A stretch of DNA of 18,510 bases. It comes from DAOTVS01 sp034436375. Lineage in GTDB: Bacteria > Chloroflexota > Anaerolineae > SpSt-313. The notes under the pieces were generated by a model. The model did not search any database. It was not told where the DNA came from and saw only the letters and a list, made by a program, of their open reading frames with translations. Of this stretch, positions 1 to 7,086 are shown in pieces. The DNA lies in assembly GCA_034436375.1 (NCBI GenBank), contig DAOTVS010000012.1, positions 1 through 18,510 of the forward strand, written 5' to 3'. Position numbers and translations under genes: made by a program. How positions within the stretch are numbered: the first letter of the stretch is position 1; each line of letters starts with the position of its first letter.

Positions 1-74
1 CACGACGAACGTACGGAGTATCCTCGGCCCGCCCCGGGCTGGATAACGAGGCGCATCGCAAAACCGGAGGCCCC

Positions 75-2234
75 ATGTCGCAGTCACACCTTGCACGTGT
101 GCTCAGCCATTTGCAGCCTGCCGATCATCTCTGCTGGGCCTATCAGGATGAGTCGGAGCGGCAGGAGGCCGTCGACCTGTGCCTGCGCACCGCCGGTGAG
201 CTGGGCGCGCCCCTGCGAGTGCTGGCGGGGGGCGAGCCAGTCGCCGACCCCAAAGCCTGGCTGCCTGAGCAGGCGCTATCACCTGCGGAGGTCCGGGCGC
301 ACACACTGGCCTCGCTGGCGCAGATTGAGCACGAGGCTCCCGGCGCCTGGGTGCTCGCCGAGCTTTCATCGGCAAGTGCCGGCTCAGAGATGGAGCTGCT
401 GAGCTGGCTGCAGACCCTCTGGTGCGAAGCGACCGCGCGCTCGCTTGTGCTCATCGAGTTCTACGGTCGGCGCCATCTCTCCCTGGAGCTCTTTGTAGCC
501 CTGCTGCACAGCCACCGGCTGATCGCCTGGGAAGGGCAGCTCTACCAGAATGAGATGGCCCCAGAAAAGCCCCTGGATGATGCGGCGCCGGTCGCCGAGC
601 GGAGGATCACCCGCTTCCTGGAGAACCTGGGGCACTGGGGCACAATGCGGGCCAAGCTGGAGCAGCAGGTGGAAGAGCTCAATAGCCTGTATGAGCTCAG
701 CCTGGCCGTCTCCTCGCTGGACATGGATGAATTGCTGCGCCTGGTCGGTGATCACATCGTGCACCTCTTCCGGCCGGCGACTACCGTGATCACCCTCCTT
801 GATGAGAAGCAAGAGATGCTGCGGCTGGCCTATATTGAGGACCGCGGCCAGCACCTGGAGCCGATCATGGCGCCGCTGAAAGATGGCGGGGGCCTCACGA
901 TGCATGTGCTGCGCACGGCGCAGCCCCTCCTGGTCAACGACCTGCAGGCGCCTGGCGCGCTGCCGGCGTCGCCCGTGCACATCGGCGATCCGGCCCGCTC
1001 CTGGCTCGGCGTGCCCATGCTGGCCAGAGGGCGGGGCATCGGCGTTATCAGCGTCCAGGCCTATACCCCGGCCGCCTTTGACCCGGAGGACCAGCGCCTG
1101 CTGAGCCTGCTGGCACAGATCGCTGCCTCGGCCCTGGAAAAGGCCCAGCTTTTCCAGGAGACCCTGGCCTTGGAGAGGCGCTATCACACCCTGCTGGAGG
1201 AGATGAACGACGGCTATGCCGTTTTCCAGGAGAATCGCCTGGCCTTTGCCAATGCGCGGCTCGGGCAGCTCCTGGGCCGCAGCCACCAGTCGCTCTTGGG
1301 CTGCACCCTGCAGTCACTGCACACGATCGACGAGTGGCCCCAGGGTGCAGGTGCGGTGGAGCGCCTGGGGCGGCTCGAGGGAGATGTTGTGCAATACCGA
1401 TCGCATTTCCGCTGCAGCGATGGCTCGGCGCTGCCGGTCGAGGTGACGCTCGACCGGATCGAGTATGAGGGCCGGCCAGCGCTGGCGCTGCTCTGCCGCG
1501 ATATCAGCCGGCAGGCTCAATTGGAGGCCCAACTGCTGCAGGCCGACAAGCTCTCGGCAGTCGGGCAACTCGTAGCCGGGGTCGCGCACGAGCTCAATAA
1601 CCCGCTGACCACCATCAAAGGTTACACACAGCTCCTCCAGCTCGAAACGCTGCCCCCCGCCGTGGCCGATGATCTGCGCCGGGTGGAGCATGCCGCCGAC
1701 CGCTGCCAGCGCATTGTGCGTGACCTGCTGACCTTTGCCCGCCACTATGAGCCCCTGCATATCGAGACGGATGTGAACGAATTGCTGCGCAACACGATCT
1801 CGCTGCGAGCTTATGAGATGGGGGTACACAATATCACCGTGCAATGGGAGCTCGACCCGCTTTTGCCGGCGATCATGGCCGACCCGCATCGCCTGCAGCG
1901 CGTGATGCTCAACCTGATCATGAACGCCGAGCAGGCCCTGCTGGAGACGCAGAACGGCGGGCAAATCGTTATCCAATCGTGCGCCCTGCCCGATGGCAAG
2001 CACATCCGCTTTGCCGTGAGCGATAACGGCCCCGGCATCCGCCCCGAGCACCTGGGCCGCATCTTTGATCCCTTTTTCACGACCAAAGAGGCCGGGGCCG
2101 GCACCGGCCTCGGGCTCTCCATCTCCTACGGTATCATCAGTGAGCACGGGGGGCGCATCTGGGCCGAGAGTCCAGAGGGCTCCGGTGCAACCTTTTACGT
2201 CGAACTGCCTATCGCATCCGAGGGATCAGCCTGA
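75..2234 (+). CDS. MEDS-GAF-PAS sensor histidine kinase
   Basis: This is a 719-residue, apparently soluble, two-component sensor kinase. Residues about 1-165 resemble a MEDS sensory domain (DHLCWAYQDE near residue 17). A short helical linker follows at about 190-215, then a GAF domain (about 205-360) and a PAS domain (about 365-480, ending in the LLCRDIS strand). The dimerisation/phosphoacceptor helix carries AHELNNPL with His505. The ATPase domain has an N box (NLIMNAEQ, 613-620), a G1 box (DNGPGI, 650-655), the FDPFFTTK lid and a G2 box (GTGLGLS, 676-682), so all kinase motifs look intact. No transmembrane segment is seen, which points to a cytoplasmic or ligand/redox/gas signal, but the ligand cannot be read from sequence. 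No receiver domain is fused and no response regulator lies in the window. The ATG at 75 is preceded by GGAGG at good spacing. The stop overlaps the next start (TGATG), so the downstream gene is probably translationally coupled. Confidence 0.9.
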   Translation: MSQSHLARVLSHLQPADHLCWAYQDESERQEAVDLCLRTAGELGAPLRVLAGGEPVADPKAWLPEQALSPAEVRAHTLASLAQIEHEAPGAWVLAELSSASAGSEMELLSWLQTLWCEATARSLVLIEFYGRRHLSLELFVALLHSHRLIAWEGQLYQNEMAPEKPLDDAAPVAERRITRFLENLGHWGTMRAKLEQQVEELNSLYELSLAVSSLDMDELLRLVGDHIVHLFRPATTVITLLDEKQEMLRLAYIEDRGQHLEPIMAPLKDGGGLTMHVLRTAQPLLVNDLQAPGALPASPVHIGDPARSWLGVPMLARGRGIGVISVQAYTPAAFDPEDQRLLSLLAQIAASALEKAQLFQETLALERRYHTLLEEMNDGYAVFQENRLAFANARLGQLLGRSHQSLLGCTLQSLHTIDEWPQGAGAVERLGRLEGDVVQYRSHFRCSDGSALPVEVTLDRIEYEGRPALALLCRDISRQAQLEAQLLQADKLSAVGQLVAGVAHELNNPLTTIKGYTQLLQLETLPPAVADDLRRVEHAADRCQRIVRDLLTFARHYEPLHIETDVNELLRNTISLRAYEMGVHNITVQWELDPLLPAIMADPHRLQRVMLNLIMNAEQALLETQNGGQIVIQSCALPDGKHIRFAVSDNGPGIRPEHLGRIFDPFFTTKEAGAGTGLGLSISYGIISEHGGRIWAESPEGSGATFYVELPIASEGSA

Positions 2235-3943
2235 TGACAACATCCTTGATGCAGTATCCACGCCCCCCTGCCGATACAGGCTGGGGCTTTCACGACTCGG
2301 CTGGCGCCGACTCGCGCCCCGCCGATGCCGCCGCCTTTGCGCGCCATCTACGGCAGGACCTGGGCATAACCTGGTACAAAGCGCTCGTAAACGGCACCAA
2401 CAAGGTCGATCTCGTACAGGCCCTCTGCCAGCAGGGGATCGAAGTGGTGGTGCGCCTTTATGCCCTGCGGCCCCACCCACACTATTGCGTCTCGCCGGCG
2501 GATGTGCGGGCCTATGTGCAGGCCGGTGCGCACTATATCGAATGGGGCAACGAACCCAACCTGTCGCTGGAGTGGGAGCAGGCCTCCTGGAATGAGGGGG
2601 CGCGCGTTGATAAGGTCTGCGAGCAATTCCTGCGCAACGCCGATGCCATCCGCCAGGGGGGCGGTATCCCTCTCTTCCCAGCGCTGGCGCCGGGCGGCGA
2701 ATACCCGCACCATGACTTTTACCGCACGAGCATGGAATGGTTGCGCCAAAAACAGCACATGGACGTGTGGGAAGGGGCCGCCCTCGCCATCCACAACCGG
2801 CCCTTTAACCGGCCCCTCACCCACATGGATGCCTCGGGGTGCTTTTTCCTGGATTACGAGTGGATCGATGACCTGGTGCGCAGCTATGTCGGCCGCAGCC
2901 TGCCGCTGATCGGCACCGAGGCGGGCTATGAGCCGGGGGACCAGACCGATGCCACCTTTCCCCCCATTGATGTGCAGCGTCACGCGGCCTATAACCTGGA
3001 GCTCTTGCGCGACTTTGGCCCTCGCGGCAGCCGGCGCTGGCGCGATGCACTGTTTACCACCTGCATGTGGTTGGTCGATTCCTTCGGCCATAAGGATTTC
3101 GCGCAGGCGGCCTGGCACAAGAACCCCACTTACAACGGGGGGCAGGACCTGCCCGCGGTGGCCGCTCTGCGTGAAGAATGGCAGGCGCACCCCTTCCAGC
3201 GTGCCTGGTCGTGGGAGCAGCTCAAGCCAGATTATCCCAAGGCCACCTGGCGGGGCTCACCCAACAGCGATGCCCGGCCGGCCGGCGTGTTGCCGCAACT
3301 GGTCGTGCTCTATGCCACCGGCGGCGATTTCAACAGCACCGTACAAAAGATGCGCGACGCCTCCAGCGGTTACTCACTGCACTATCTCGTGGCGCGCAGC
3401 GGAGCGGTATACCAGTTTGTGCCCGAGGCCAACCGCGCCTGGCATGCCAAGAATGCCGCCTGGAACGGCCGACCCCAGGTGAATGACTACTCTATCGCCA
3501 TCGGCATGGTGAACCGCAACGACGGCAGCGAATCCTACCCTGGCGCTCAGTTGGAGCAGACGGCGGCCCTGGTGTGTTATCTGCTGGGGAAATACCACAT
3601 CAGCGCCGCCAATGTCGCTACCGCCGGCCAGGTACGCGGCGTTACCTCCCCTGACCCCGTCGGGTTCGACCAGAAGGGCTTCCAGGCCCGGCTACTGCAG
3701 GCCCAGCTACCCTGGCCGCCTGACGATACCGTGCGCAATGCGGCCTGGCAGGCAGGGGGCATCCCCTACAACCCCGACGCCGCCTTTCCCCGTTACGCCC
3801 GCGAGCACAACCTGGGCAATCCCGAGACGCCCGAGTTCGATTTCCAATACCAGGGCAAGCTCTGCCGCGGGCAGGGGTTCAGCGAAGGGATTGTCTTTTG
3901 CGAGATCGGACATTGGGACCAGCTGCAATCCAAGCCCTGGTAA
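2234..3943 (+). CDS. GH-A-type barrel fused to a degenerate amidase (PGRP-like) domain
   Basis: This 569-residue protein has three parts. Residues about 15-325 look like a clan GH-A (beta/alpha)8 glycoside hydrolase: WGNEPN places a predicted acid/base Glu at 107, and LIGTEAGY places a predicted nucleophile at Glu229. Residues about 350-487 align with Amidase_2/PGRP domains (SLHYLVARSG, RAWHAKN, YSIAIGM, SPDPVGF). However, the position of the first zinc His is Tyr360 and the second is around Gln466, so this domain is probably not a working amidase. Residues about 498-569 form a C-terminal module also found at the end of the next gene; its LGNPETPEF and GFSEGIVF stretches loosely recall LGFP repeats. 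No signal peptide is visible. The start overlaps the kinase stop by one base. I would guess a role in polysaccharide or cell-wall binding or cleavage; the substrate is unknown. Domain order is clear, function less so. Confidence 0.72.
   Translation: MTTSLMQYPRPPADTGWGFHDSAGADSRPADAAAFARHLRQDLGITWYKALVNGTNKVDLVQALCQQGIEVVVRLYALRPHPHYCVSPADVRAYVQAGAHYIEWGNEPNLSLEWEQASWNEGARVDKVCEQFLRNADAIRQGGGIPLFPALAPGGEYPHHDFYRTSMEWLRQKQHMDVWEGAALAIHNRPFNRPLTHMDASGCFFLDYEWIDDLVRSYVGRSLPLIGTEAGYEPGDQTDATFPPIDVQRHAAYNLELLRDFGPRGSRRWRDALFTTCMWLVDSFGHKDFAQAAWHKNPTYNGGQDLPAVAALREEWQAHPFQRAWSWEQLKPDYPKATWRGSPNSDARPAGVLPQLVVLYATGGDFNSTVQKMRDASSGYSLHYLVARSGAVYQFVPEANRAWHAKNAAWNGRPQVNDYSIAIGMVNRNDGSESYPGAQLEQTAALVCYLLGKYHISAANVATAGQVRGVTSPDPVGFDQKGFQARLLQAQLPWPPDDTVRNAAWQAGGIPYNPDAAFPRYAREHNLGNPETPEFDFQYQGKLCRGQGFSEGIVFCEIGHWDQLQSKPW
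3731..3844 (+). repeat. C-terminal module repeat, copy 1
   Basis: These 114 bases, inside the GH-A/amidase-like gene, are nearly identical to 4616-4729 in the next gene. By eye there are five mismatches, all at third codon positions and all synonymous (Ala, Gly, Pro, Arg, Glu), so the 38 encoded residues are identical. Similarity falls off after this block, although the proteins still align to their ends. Confidence 0.9.
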
Positions 3944-3950
3944 TCAAGGA

Positions 3951-4036
3951 ATGGGTTTTTGGGGTTGCGGATGGGGTTGGCCTGCTGCGCCCCGAGGCCG
4001 CCGCAGGCCAACCCATCCGCAACCCCCAAAACCCAT
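3951..4036 (+). repeat. Long hairpin (35/34-nt arms) between the two amidase-like genes
   Basis: The left arm (3951-3985) and right arm (4003-4036) are near-perfect reverse complements, with one mismatch and one bulged G, around a 17-base loop. It begins 8 bases after the stop of the upstream gene. No T-run follows the right arm, so a classical intrinsic terminator is not clear, although RNA with this stem could still stop transcription or block 3' decay. An ATG at 3959 in frame with the next gene lies inside the left arm and is unlikely to be the real start. Confidence 0.85.
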
Positions 4037-4049
4037 ACCACATGTGGTA
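4036..4049. promoter_or_regulatory. Perfect 14-bp palindrome, possible operator
   Basis: TACCACATGTGGTA reads the same on both strands. It directly abuts the right arm of the long hairpin and ends 23 bases before the chosen start of the amidase gene. A dimeric regulator could bind here, but no promoter elements were convincingly placed around it, so the role is speculative. Confidence 0.35.
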
Positions 4050-4072
4050 GAGCATGGCACGAGGCTGGATTC

Positions 4073-4828
4073 ATGGTACAATATAAGGACTGGTACGGCA
4101 CGAAATTCTGGTCAGAGCGCCAAGGGGAGACAATTCGTTACCTGGTCATGCACGATACCGAAGGCTCGCGCGACGCCGCACTGGCCTGGTGGTGCAACCC
4201 CAATAACCCCTACCAGTCGAGCGCCCACGACCTCATCGATAACAGCGGTGTGGTATGGCGCTGCGTGCCCTATGACAAAGCTGCCCATCATTGCGGCGGC
4301 TCTCACATACCGGGCTATAACGAGTTCAACCCAAAAGTGGGCGACTATGTGCCCAACCCTAACCTGCCCTCCATCGGTATTGAGATGGAGTACCCGGCCG
4401 ACCCGGCAGCGCCGCCCTGGCCAGATGCGCAGTTGAATGCCGCCGTCGAACACGTGCGGGGCCTGGTGTGCACCTACAGTATTCCACGACAGAACGTCTT
4501 CCGTCACGCCGATATCGATCCAAAGAATCGCAAGGATCCACGTAATCTCGATTGGGAGGCCTTCTTGGACCGCATCTATCAAGCCGAAACCAACGATGAT
4601 GCCCTGGCACAGATCGTGCGCAATGCGGCCTGGCAGGCGGGCGGCATCCCTTACAACCCCGACGCCGCCTTTCCCCGCTACGCCCGCGAGCACAACCTGG
4701 GCAATCCCGAAACGCCCGAGTTCGATTTCTCGTACACCGGGCAATCCTTCCGTGGGCAGGGATTCTCCAAAGGCATTGTTTATGCTCGTGTGGGGGAATG
4801 GGATGTGATCAAGGAGGTAAGCTGGTAG
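4073..4828 (+). CDS. N-acetylmuramoyl-L-alanine amidase (Amidase_2 family)
   Basis: A 251-residue protein predicted to cleave the amide bond between MurNAc and the peptide stem. The Amidase_2 fold covers about residues 20-170. Likely zinc ligands are His27 (VMHDTEGS), His145 (FRHADIDP) and Asp155 (KDPRNLDW); the AHHCGG and SIGIEME stretches match conserved family positions. Residues about 182-251 are the same C-terminal module as in the upstream gene. The reading frame is open back to an ATG at 3959, but that ATG sits inside a long hairpin and the 38 extra residues are low-complexity Pro/Ala/Cys. The ATG at 4073 has GAGG 8 bases upstream and fits the domain start. No signal peptide or membrane segment is seen, so how it would reach peptidoglycan is unclear. 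Recycling of muropeptides or lysis are alternatives. Confidence 0.82.
   Translation: MVQYKDWYGTKFWSERQGETIRYLVMHDTEGSRDAALAWWCNPNNPYQSSAHDLIDNSGVVWRCVPYDKAAHHCGGSHIPGYNEFNPKVGDYVPNPNLPSIGIEMEYPADPAAPPWPDAQLNAAVEHVRGLVCTYSIPRQNVFRHADIDPKNRKDPRNLDWEAFLDRIYQAETNDDALAQIVRNAAWQAGGIPYNPDAAFPRYAREHNLGNPETPEFDFSYTGQSFRGQGFSKGIVYARVGEWDVIKEVSW
4616..4729 (+). repeat. C-terminal module repeat, copy 2
   Basis: Second copy of the 114-base block described at 3731-3844, here in the shorter amidase gene. The encoded 38 residues are identical and the five base differences are synonymous. This fits a duplication followed by purifying selection, or recent gene conversion. Confidence 0.9.
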
Positions 4829-5916
4829 TGGAAGCAGAGCGCCAGCGGGTGGTGGTGGCCCTCAGCGGCGGTGTCGATAGCGCTGTGGCCGCTGCTCTGC
4901 TGGTGGAGCAGGGCTATGAGGTCATTGGCCTCATGATGCGCCTGTGGGCCGAGGCCGCCACAGACCGTTCACCCCTCAACCGCTGTTGTTCCATCGAAGC
5001 GGTTGAGGATGCGCGGGCCATCAGCCGGCACCTGGGCATCCCCTTCTACCTGGTCAACTATGAGCCTCCTTTTCTGGACCAGGTGGTGGGGCCCTTTGTG
5101 GCCGACTATGCGCGCGGCCTCACGCCCAACCCCTGCCTGAACTGCAACCGCTACCTGAAATTCGGGCGTCTGTTGCAGCGCGCCCTGGCCCTGGATGCGC
5201 ACTACCTGGCCACGGGGCACTATGCGCGTGTGGTGCACACCGGCGATGCCTATCAGCTTTGGCGCGGGCGTGATCACGATAAGGACCAGTCTTATGCCCT
5301 CTATATGCTGGGGCCTTTTGAGTTGGAGCATCTACTGCTGCCCATCGGCGAGCTGACCAAGGAGGAAACGCGTGCCGTCGCCCGCCGGCTGAGCATCCCG
5401 GTGGCCGAAAAGCCGGAGAGCCAGGAAATCTGCTTCATCACCGATAACGACTATCGCCGCTTCCTGATGGCGCGCATCCCCGAGGCCTTCCGCCCTGGCC
5501 CGATTGTGGACTCTCAGGGCCGCGTGTTGGGCCAACACCAGGGGCTGCCCGGCTATACGATCGGCCAACGCAAGGGGCTGGGCATCGCCGCCCCCGAGCC
5601 CCTTTATGTGCTCGAGATCGACCACCGGCACAATACCCTGGTCGTCGGCACCGAGCGCGAGTTGGGCGGCCATGGACTCCTGGCCGAGGATGTGCGCTGG
5701 GTGGCGGGCGCTCCTCCCACCGGACCCGTGCCCGCAACCGTGCGCATCCGCCTGCACGGCCGCGAAGCTGCCGCCACCGTCACCCCCCTGGCGGAGGGCC
5801 GTGCCCATGTCGAGTTCGCCGAGCCCCAGCGCGACATTACCCCCGGACAGGCGGCGGTGTTCTATCAGGGAGAAGTGGTGCTGGGCGGGGGAAAGATCGC
5901 TCAGCGTAGGGAGTGA
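4828..5916 (+). CDS. mnmA: tRNA-specific 2-thiouridylase MnmA
   Basis: Catalyses 2-thiolation of the wobble uridine (U34) of tRNA-Lys, -Glu and -Gln, activating the base with ATP and receiving sulfur through a persulfide relay. Visible motifs, counted from the chosen start, are the PP-loop SGGVDS (13-18), PNPCLNCN with Cys103 and Cys106 (Cys106 aligns with the catalytic Cys of the E. coli enzyme), LATGHYAR, KDQSYALY, and ESQEICFI with the second catalytic Cys202. The C-terminal beta-barrel region (TIGQRKGL onward) is complete; about 362 residues is normal for the family. An in-frame ATG lies 30 bases upstream, but GTG 4828 is preferred: a perfect AAGGAGGT sits at 4811-4818, 9 bases upstream, and the GTG overlaps the amidase stop by one base (TAGTG). 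Housekeeping enzyme; the coupling to the amidase is probably incidental. Confidence 0.96.
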   Translation: MEAERQRVVVALSGGVDSAVAAALLVEQGYEVIGLMMRLWAEAATDRSPLNRCCSIEAVEDARAISRHLGIPFYLVNYEPPFLDQVVGPFVADYARGLTPNPCLNCNRYLKFGRLLQRALALDAHYLATGHYARVVHTGDAYQLWRGRDHDKDQSYALYMLGPFELEHLLLPIGELTKEETRAVARRLSIPVAEKPESQEICFITDNDYRRFLMARIPEAFRPGPIVDSQGRVLGQHQGLPGYTIGQRKGLGIAAPEPLYVLEIDHRHNTLVVGTERELGGHGLLAEDVRWVAGAPPTGPVPATVRIRLHGREAAATVTPLAEGRAHVEFAEPQRDITPGQAAVFYQGEVVLGGGKIAQRRE

Positions 5917-5926
5917 AAGGGGAAAC

Positions 5927-6193
5927 GTGTCACTGCCTGCCTTTGTCCTATCGATCGTCATTGCCAGCTTTTACGCGGGGCTATTCCACGTTCTTTGGGG
6001 CAAGAAGGCGAAGGACTTGCCCTACTTCTGGCTGGCCGCACTCCTGGGCTTTTTTGCGGGGTCGCTGTTGGGGTTCCTGGTGCCCCTGAGCTTCCTGATC
6101 ATCGGCGAGGTGCACCTCCTCGAGGGGAGCATTGTCGCCGCCGCCGCCCTCTTTTTCACGCGCTGGCTGCGCGCCGCCCAGGCGCAAGTCTAG
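5927..6193 (+). CDS. Small three-helix membrane protein, unknown function
   Basis: An 88-residue hydrophobic protein starting at GTG 5927, with a purine-rich GAAAGGGGA just upstream and 10 bases after the mnmA stop. Three membrane segments can be seen, at about residues 3-23, 33-59 and 64-80. A short basic loop (GKKAKD) follows the first helix, which would place that loop inside by the positive-inside rule. The frame is open further upstream through mnmA, but that part is an out-of-frame shadow. I do not recognise a family. Position suggests co-transcription with mnmA. Confidence 0.65.
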   Translation: MSLPAFVLSIVIASFYAGLFHVLWGKKAKDLPYFWLAALLGFFAGSLLGFLVPLSFLIIGEVHLLEGSIVAAAALFFTRWLRAAQAQV

Positions 6194-6207
6194 GGCGCTA
6201 GGCGAGG

Positions 6208-6237
6208 TTGCATTGTCGTCTTGTTCTGTGCTATACT
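6208..6237 (+). promoter_or_regulatory. Sigma70-type promoter for the HEPN/MNT pair
   Basis: TTGCAT at 6208-6213, an 18-base spacer and TATACT at 6232-6237. Transcription would be expected to start near 6244-6245, which is the A of the first ATG of the HEPN gene. No ribosome binding site precedes that ATG, which fits a leaderless message. Confidence 0.55.
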
Positions 6238-6244
6238 AACTATA

Positions 6245-6655
6245 ATGATGGACGAGTCAGCAGCCAATGGAGAAGCGTCTCTTGTCTACCTCAAAGGTGC
6301 TCAGGATGCGCTCGCAAGCGCGCAGTACAATCTTGATGGCGCCTTTTTTGGCGTTGCCGTCAATCGAGCCTATTATGCCTTCTTCTACGCCGCTACGGCG
6401 TTACTCCTCGCGCTGGATATGACGCGAAGTAGACATGCGGGAGTGTTGGCTGCTTTTCGAGAGTATTTCGTCAAACCGGGCCTATTCTCCGTAGAGGATA
6501 GCCACGCCTATGGGGAAGCTTTTGAGTTGCGCAACACTACGGATTACGAAATGTTGGGGCAGGCAGACAGCATACAGGCGCGGGCCGTAGTTGAGAGTGC
6601 CAACCGTTTTGTAGAGCACTGCCGGGCCTATCTGGGGCAGGCGAAGAAACAATGA
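6245..6655 (+). CDS. HEPN domain protein (UPF0332-like) of a HEPN/MNT pair
   Basis: A 136-residue all-helical HEPN protein. NRAYYAFFYAATALL (40-54) and the RSRHAGVLAAF / FVKPGLF stretch (61-81) match the PF05168 type, as does the late ELRNTTDYEM (95-103). In HepT-type RNase toxins the active site is R-x4-6-H; here it reads R96-x3-D100-Y101 with no His, so RNase activity is doubtful, though this RxxxDY form is common in the UPF0332 branch. It overlaps the nucleotidyltransferase gene by 4 bases (ATGA), the arrangement of HEPN/MNT modules, often toxin-antitoxin. The start could also be TTG 6221 or ATG 6248; ATG 6245 fits the promoter. By hand count, three 60-base lines in this gene give about 52-57% G+C against 65% for one line of mnmA, so horizontal acquisition is plausible. 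Confidence 0.82.
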   Translation: MMDESAANGEASLVYLKGAQDALASAQYNLDGAFFGVAVNRAYYAFFYAATALLLALDMTRSRHAGVLAAFREYFVKPGLFSVEDSHAYGEAFELRNTTDYEMLGQADSIQARAVVESANRFVEHCRAYLGQAKKQ

Positions 6656-7005
6656 GCAACTCGGCTTTACCTTGCTTGACGCACAACGAGCAGGCTGCAA
6701 TCAGGGAGTATGCCGCCCAGATACGCGGTAGATTCCCTAACCGTATACACTCTATCACCTTATTTGGCTCCAAAGCTCGAGGGCAAGCCACCACCGAGTC
6801 TGACCTCGATCTCCTGGTGTTGGTAGACGCCGAGGACCGAGAATTCATCTCTGAGCTCTGGCGCATCGCCTCCGATGTCTCGCTGGAGCACAGCGTTGTG
6901 CTCTCAGTGCGAGTTTATGCCGAAACCCGCTGGGCCAGCATCGGCCGCATGCGCCTTCCCCTCTATCGCGCGATCGTGGCAGAAGGTATCCCATTGAGCT
7001 ACTGA
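6652..7005 (+). CDS. MNT-type minimal nucleotidyltransferase
   Basis: A 117-residue protein of the polymerase-beta-like minimal nucleotidyltransferase family. The signature G39-S40-KARG and, ten residues after Ser40, D51-L-D53 (GSx10DxD) is intact and would bind ATP/Mg. In studied HEPN/MNT pairs the MNT protein AMPylates the HEPN partner and thereby neutralises it. The third acidic residue, expected on a later beta strand, is not obvious: the strand reads HSVVLSVRVY, as in several relatives. The start overlaps the HEPN stop (ATGA), so the two are co-translated. It ends facing a convergent gene. An antitoxin role is inference, since the HEPN partner lacks the canonical RNase histidine. Confidence 0.85.
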   Translation: MSNSALPCLTHNEQAAIREYAAQIRGRFPNRIHSITLFGSKARGQATTESDLDLLVLVDAEDREFISELWRIASDVSLEHSVVLSVRVYAETRWASIGRMRLPLYRAIVAEGIPLSY

Positions 7006-7030
7006 ATGGCCAGGCCTGTCCAGAAGCTAC

Positions 7031-7043
7031 ACCTCCGGGAGGT
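7031..7043. terminator. Short hairpin between convergent genes
   Basis: ACCTC-CGG-GAGGT forms a compact stem between the ends of the nucleotidyltransferase gene (plus) and the aminopeptidase gene (minus). The position suits a bidirectional terminator, but no T-run is present on either side, so confidence is low. Confidence 0.3.
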
Positions 7044-7058
7044 CCAAGTGTGGCGACC

Positions 7059-7086
7059 TTACGCATTACGCATCACGCCTTACGGA
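7059..7086. repeat. Four tandem heptamers, TTACGCA-like
   Basis: Exactly phased 7-base units: TTACGCA, TTACGCA, TCACGCC, TTACGGA. The last unit contains the stop codon of the minus-strand aminopeptidase. The 9-mer CGCATTACG recurs once beyond the other end of that gene, near 7958. Confidence 0.7.

Noticed and set aside
384..1286. Long minus-strand open frame opposite the histidine kinase
   Set aside because: Gln/His/Gly-rich shadow typical of G+C-rich DNA; the plus-strand kinase has all expected motifs.
3959..4072. N-terminal extension of the amidase from ATG 3959
   Set aside because: Lies inside the long hairpin, encodes low-complexity residues and has no ribosome binding site; ATG 4073 has one.
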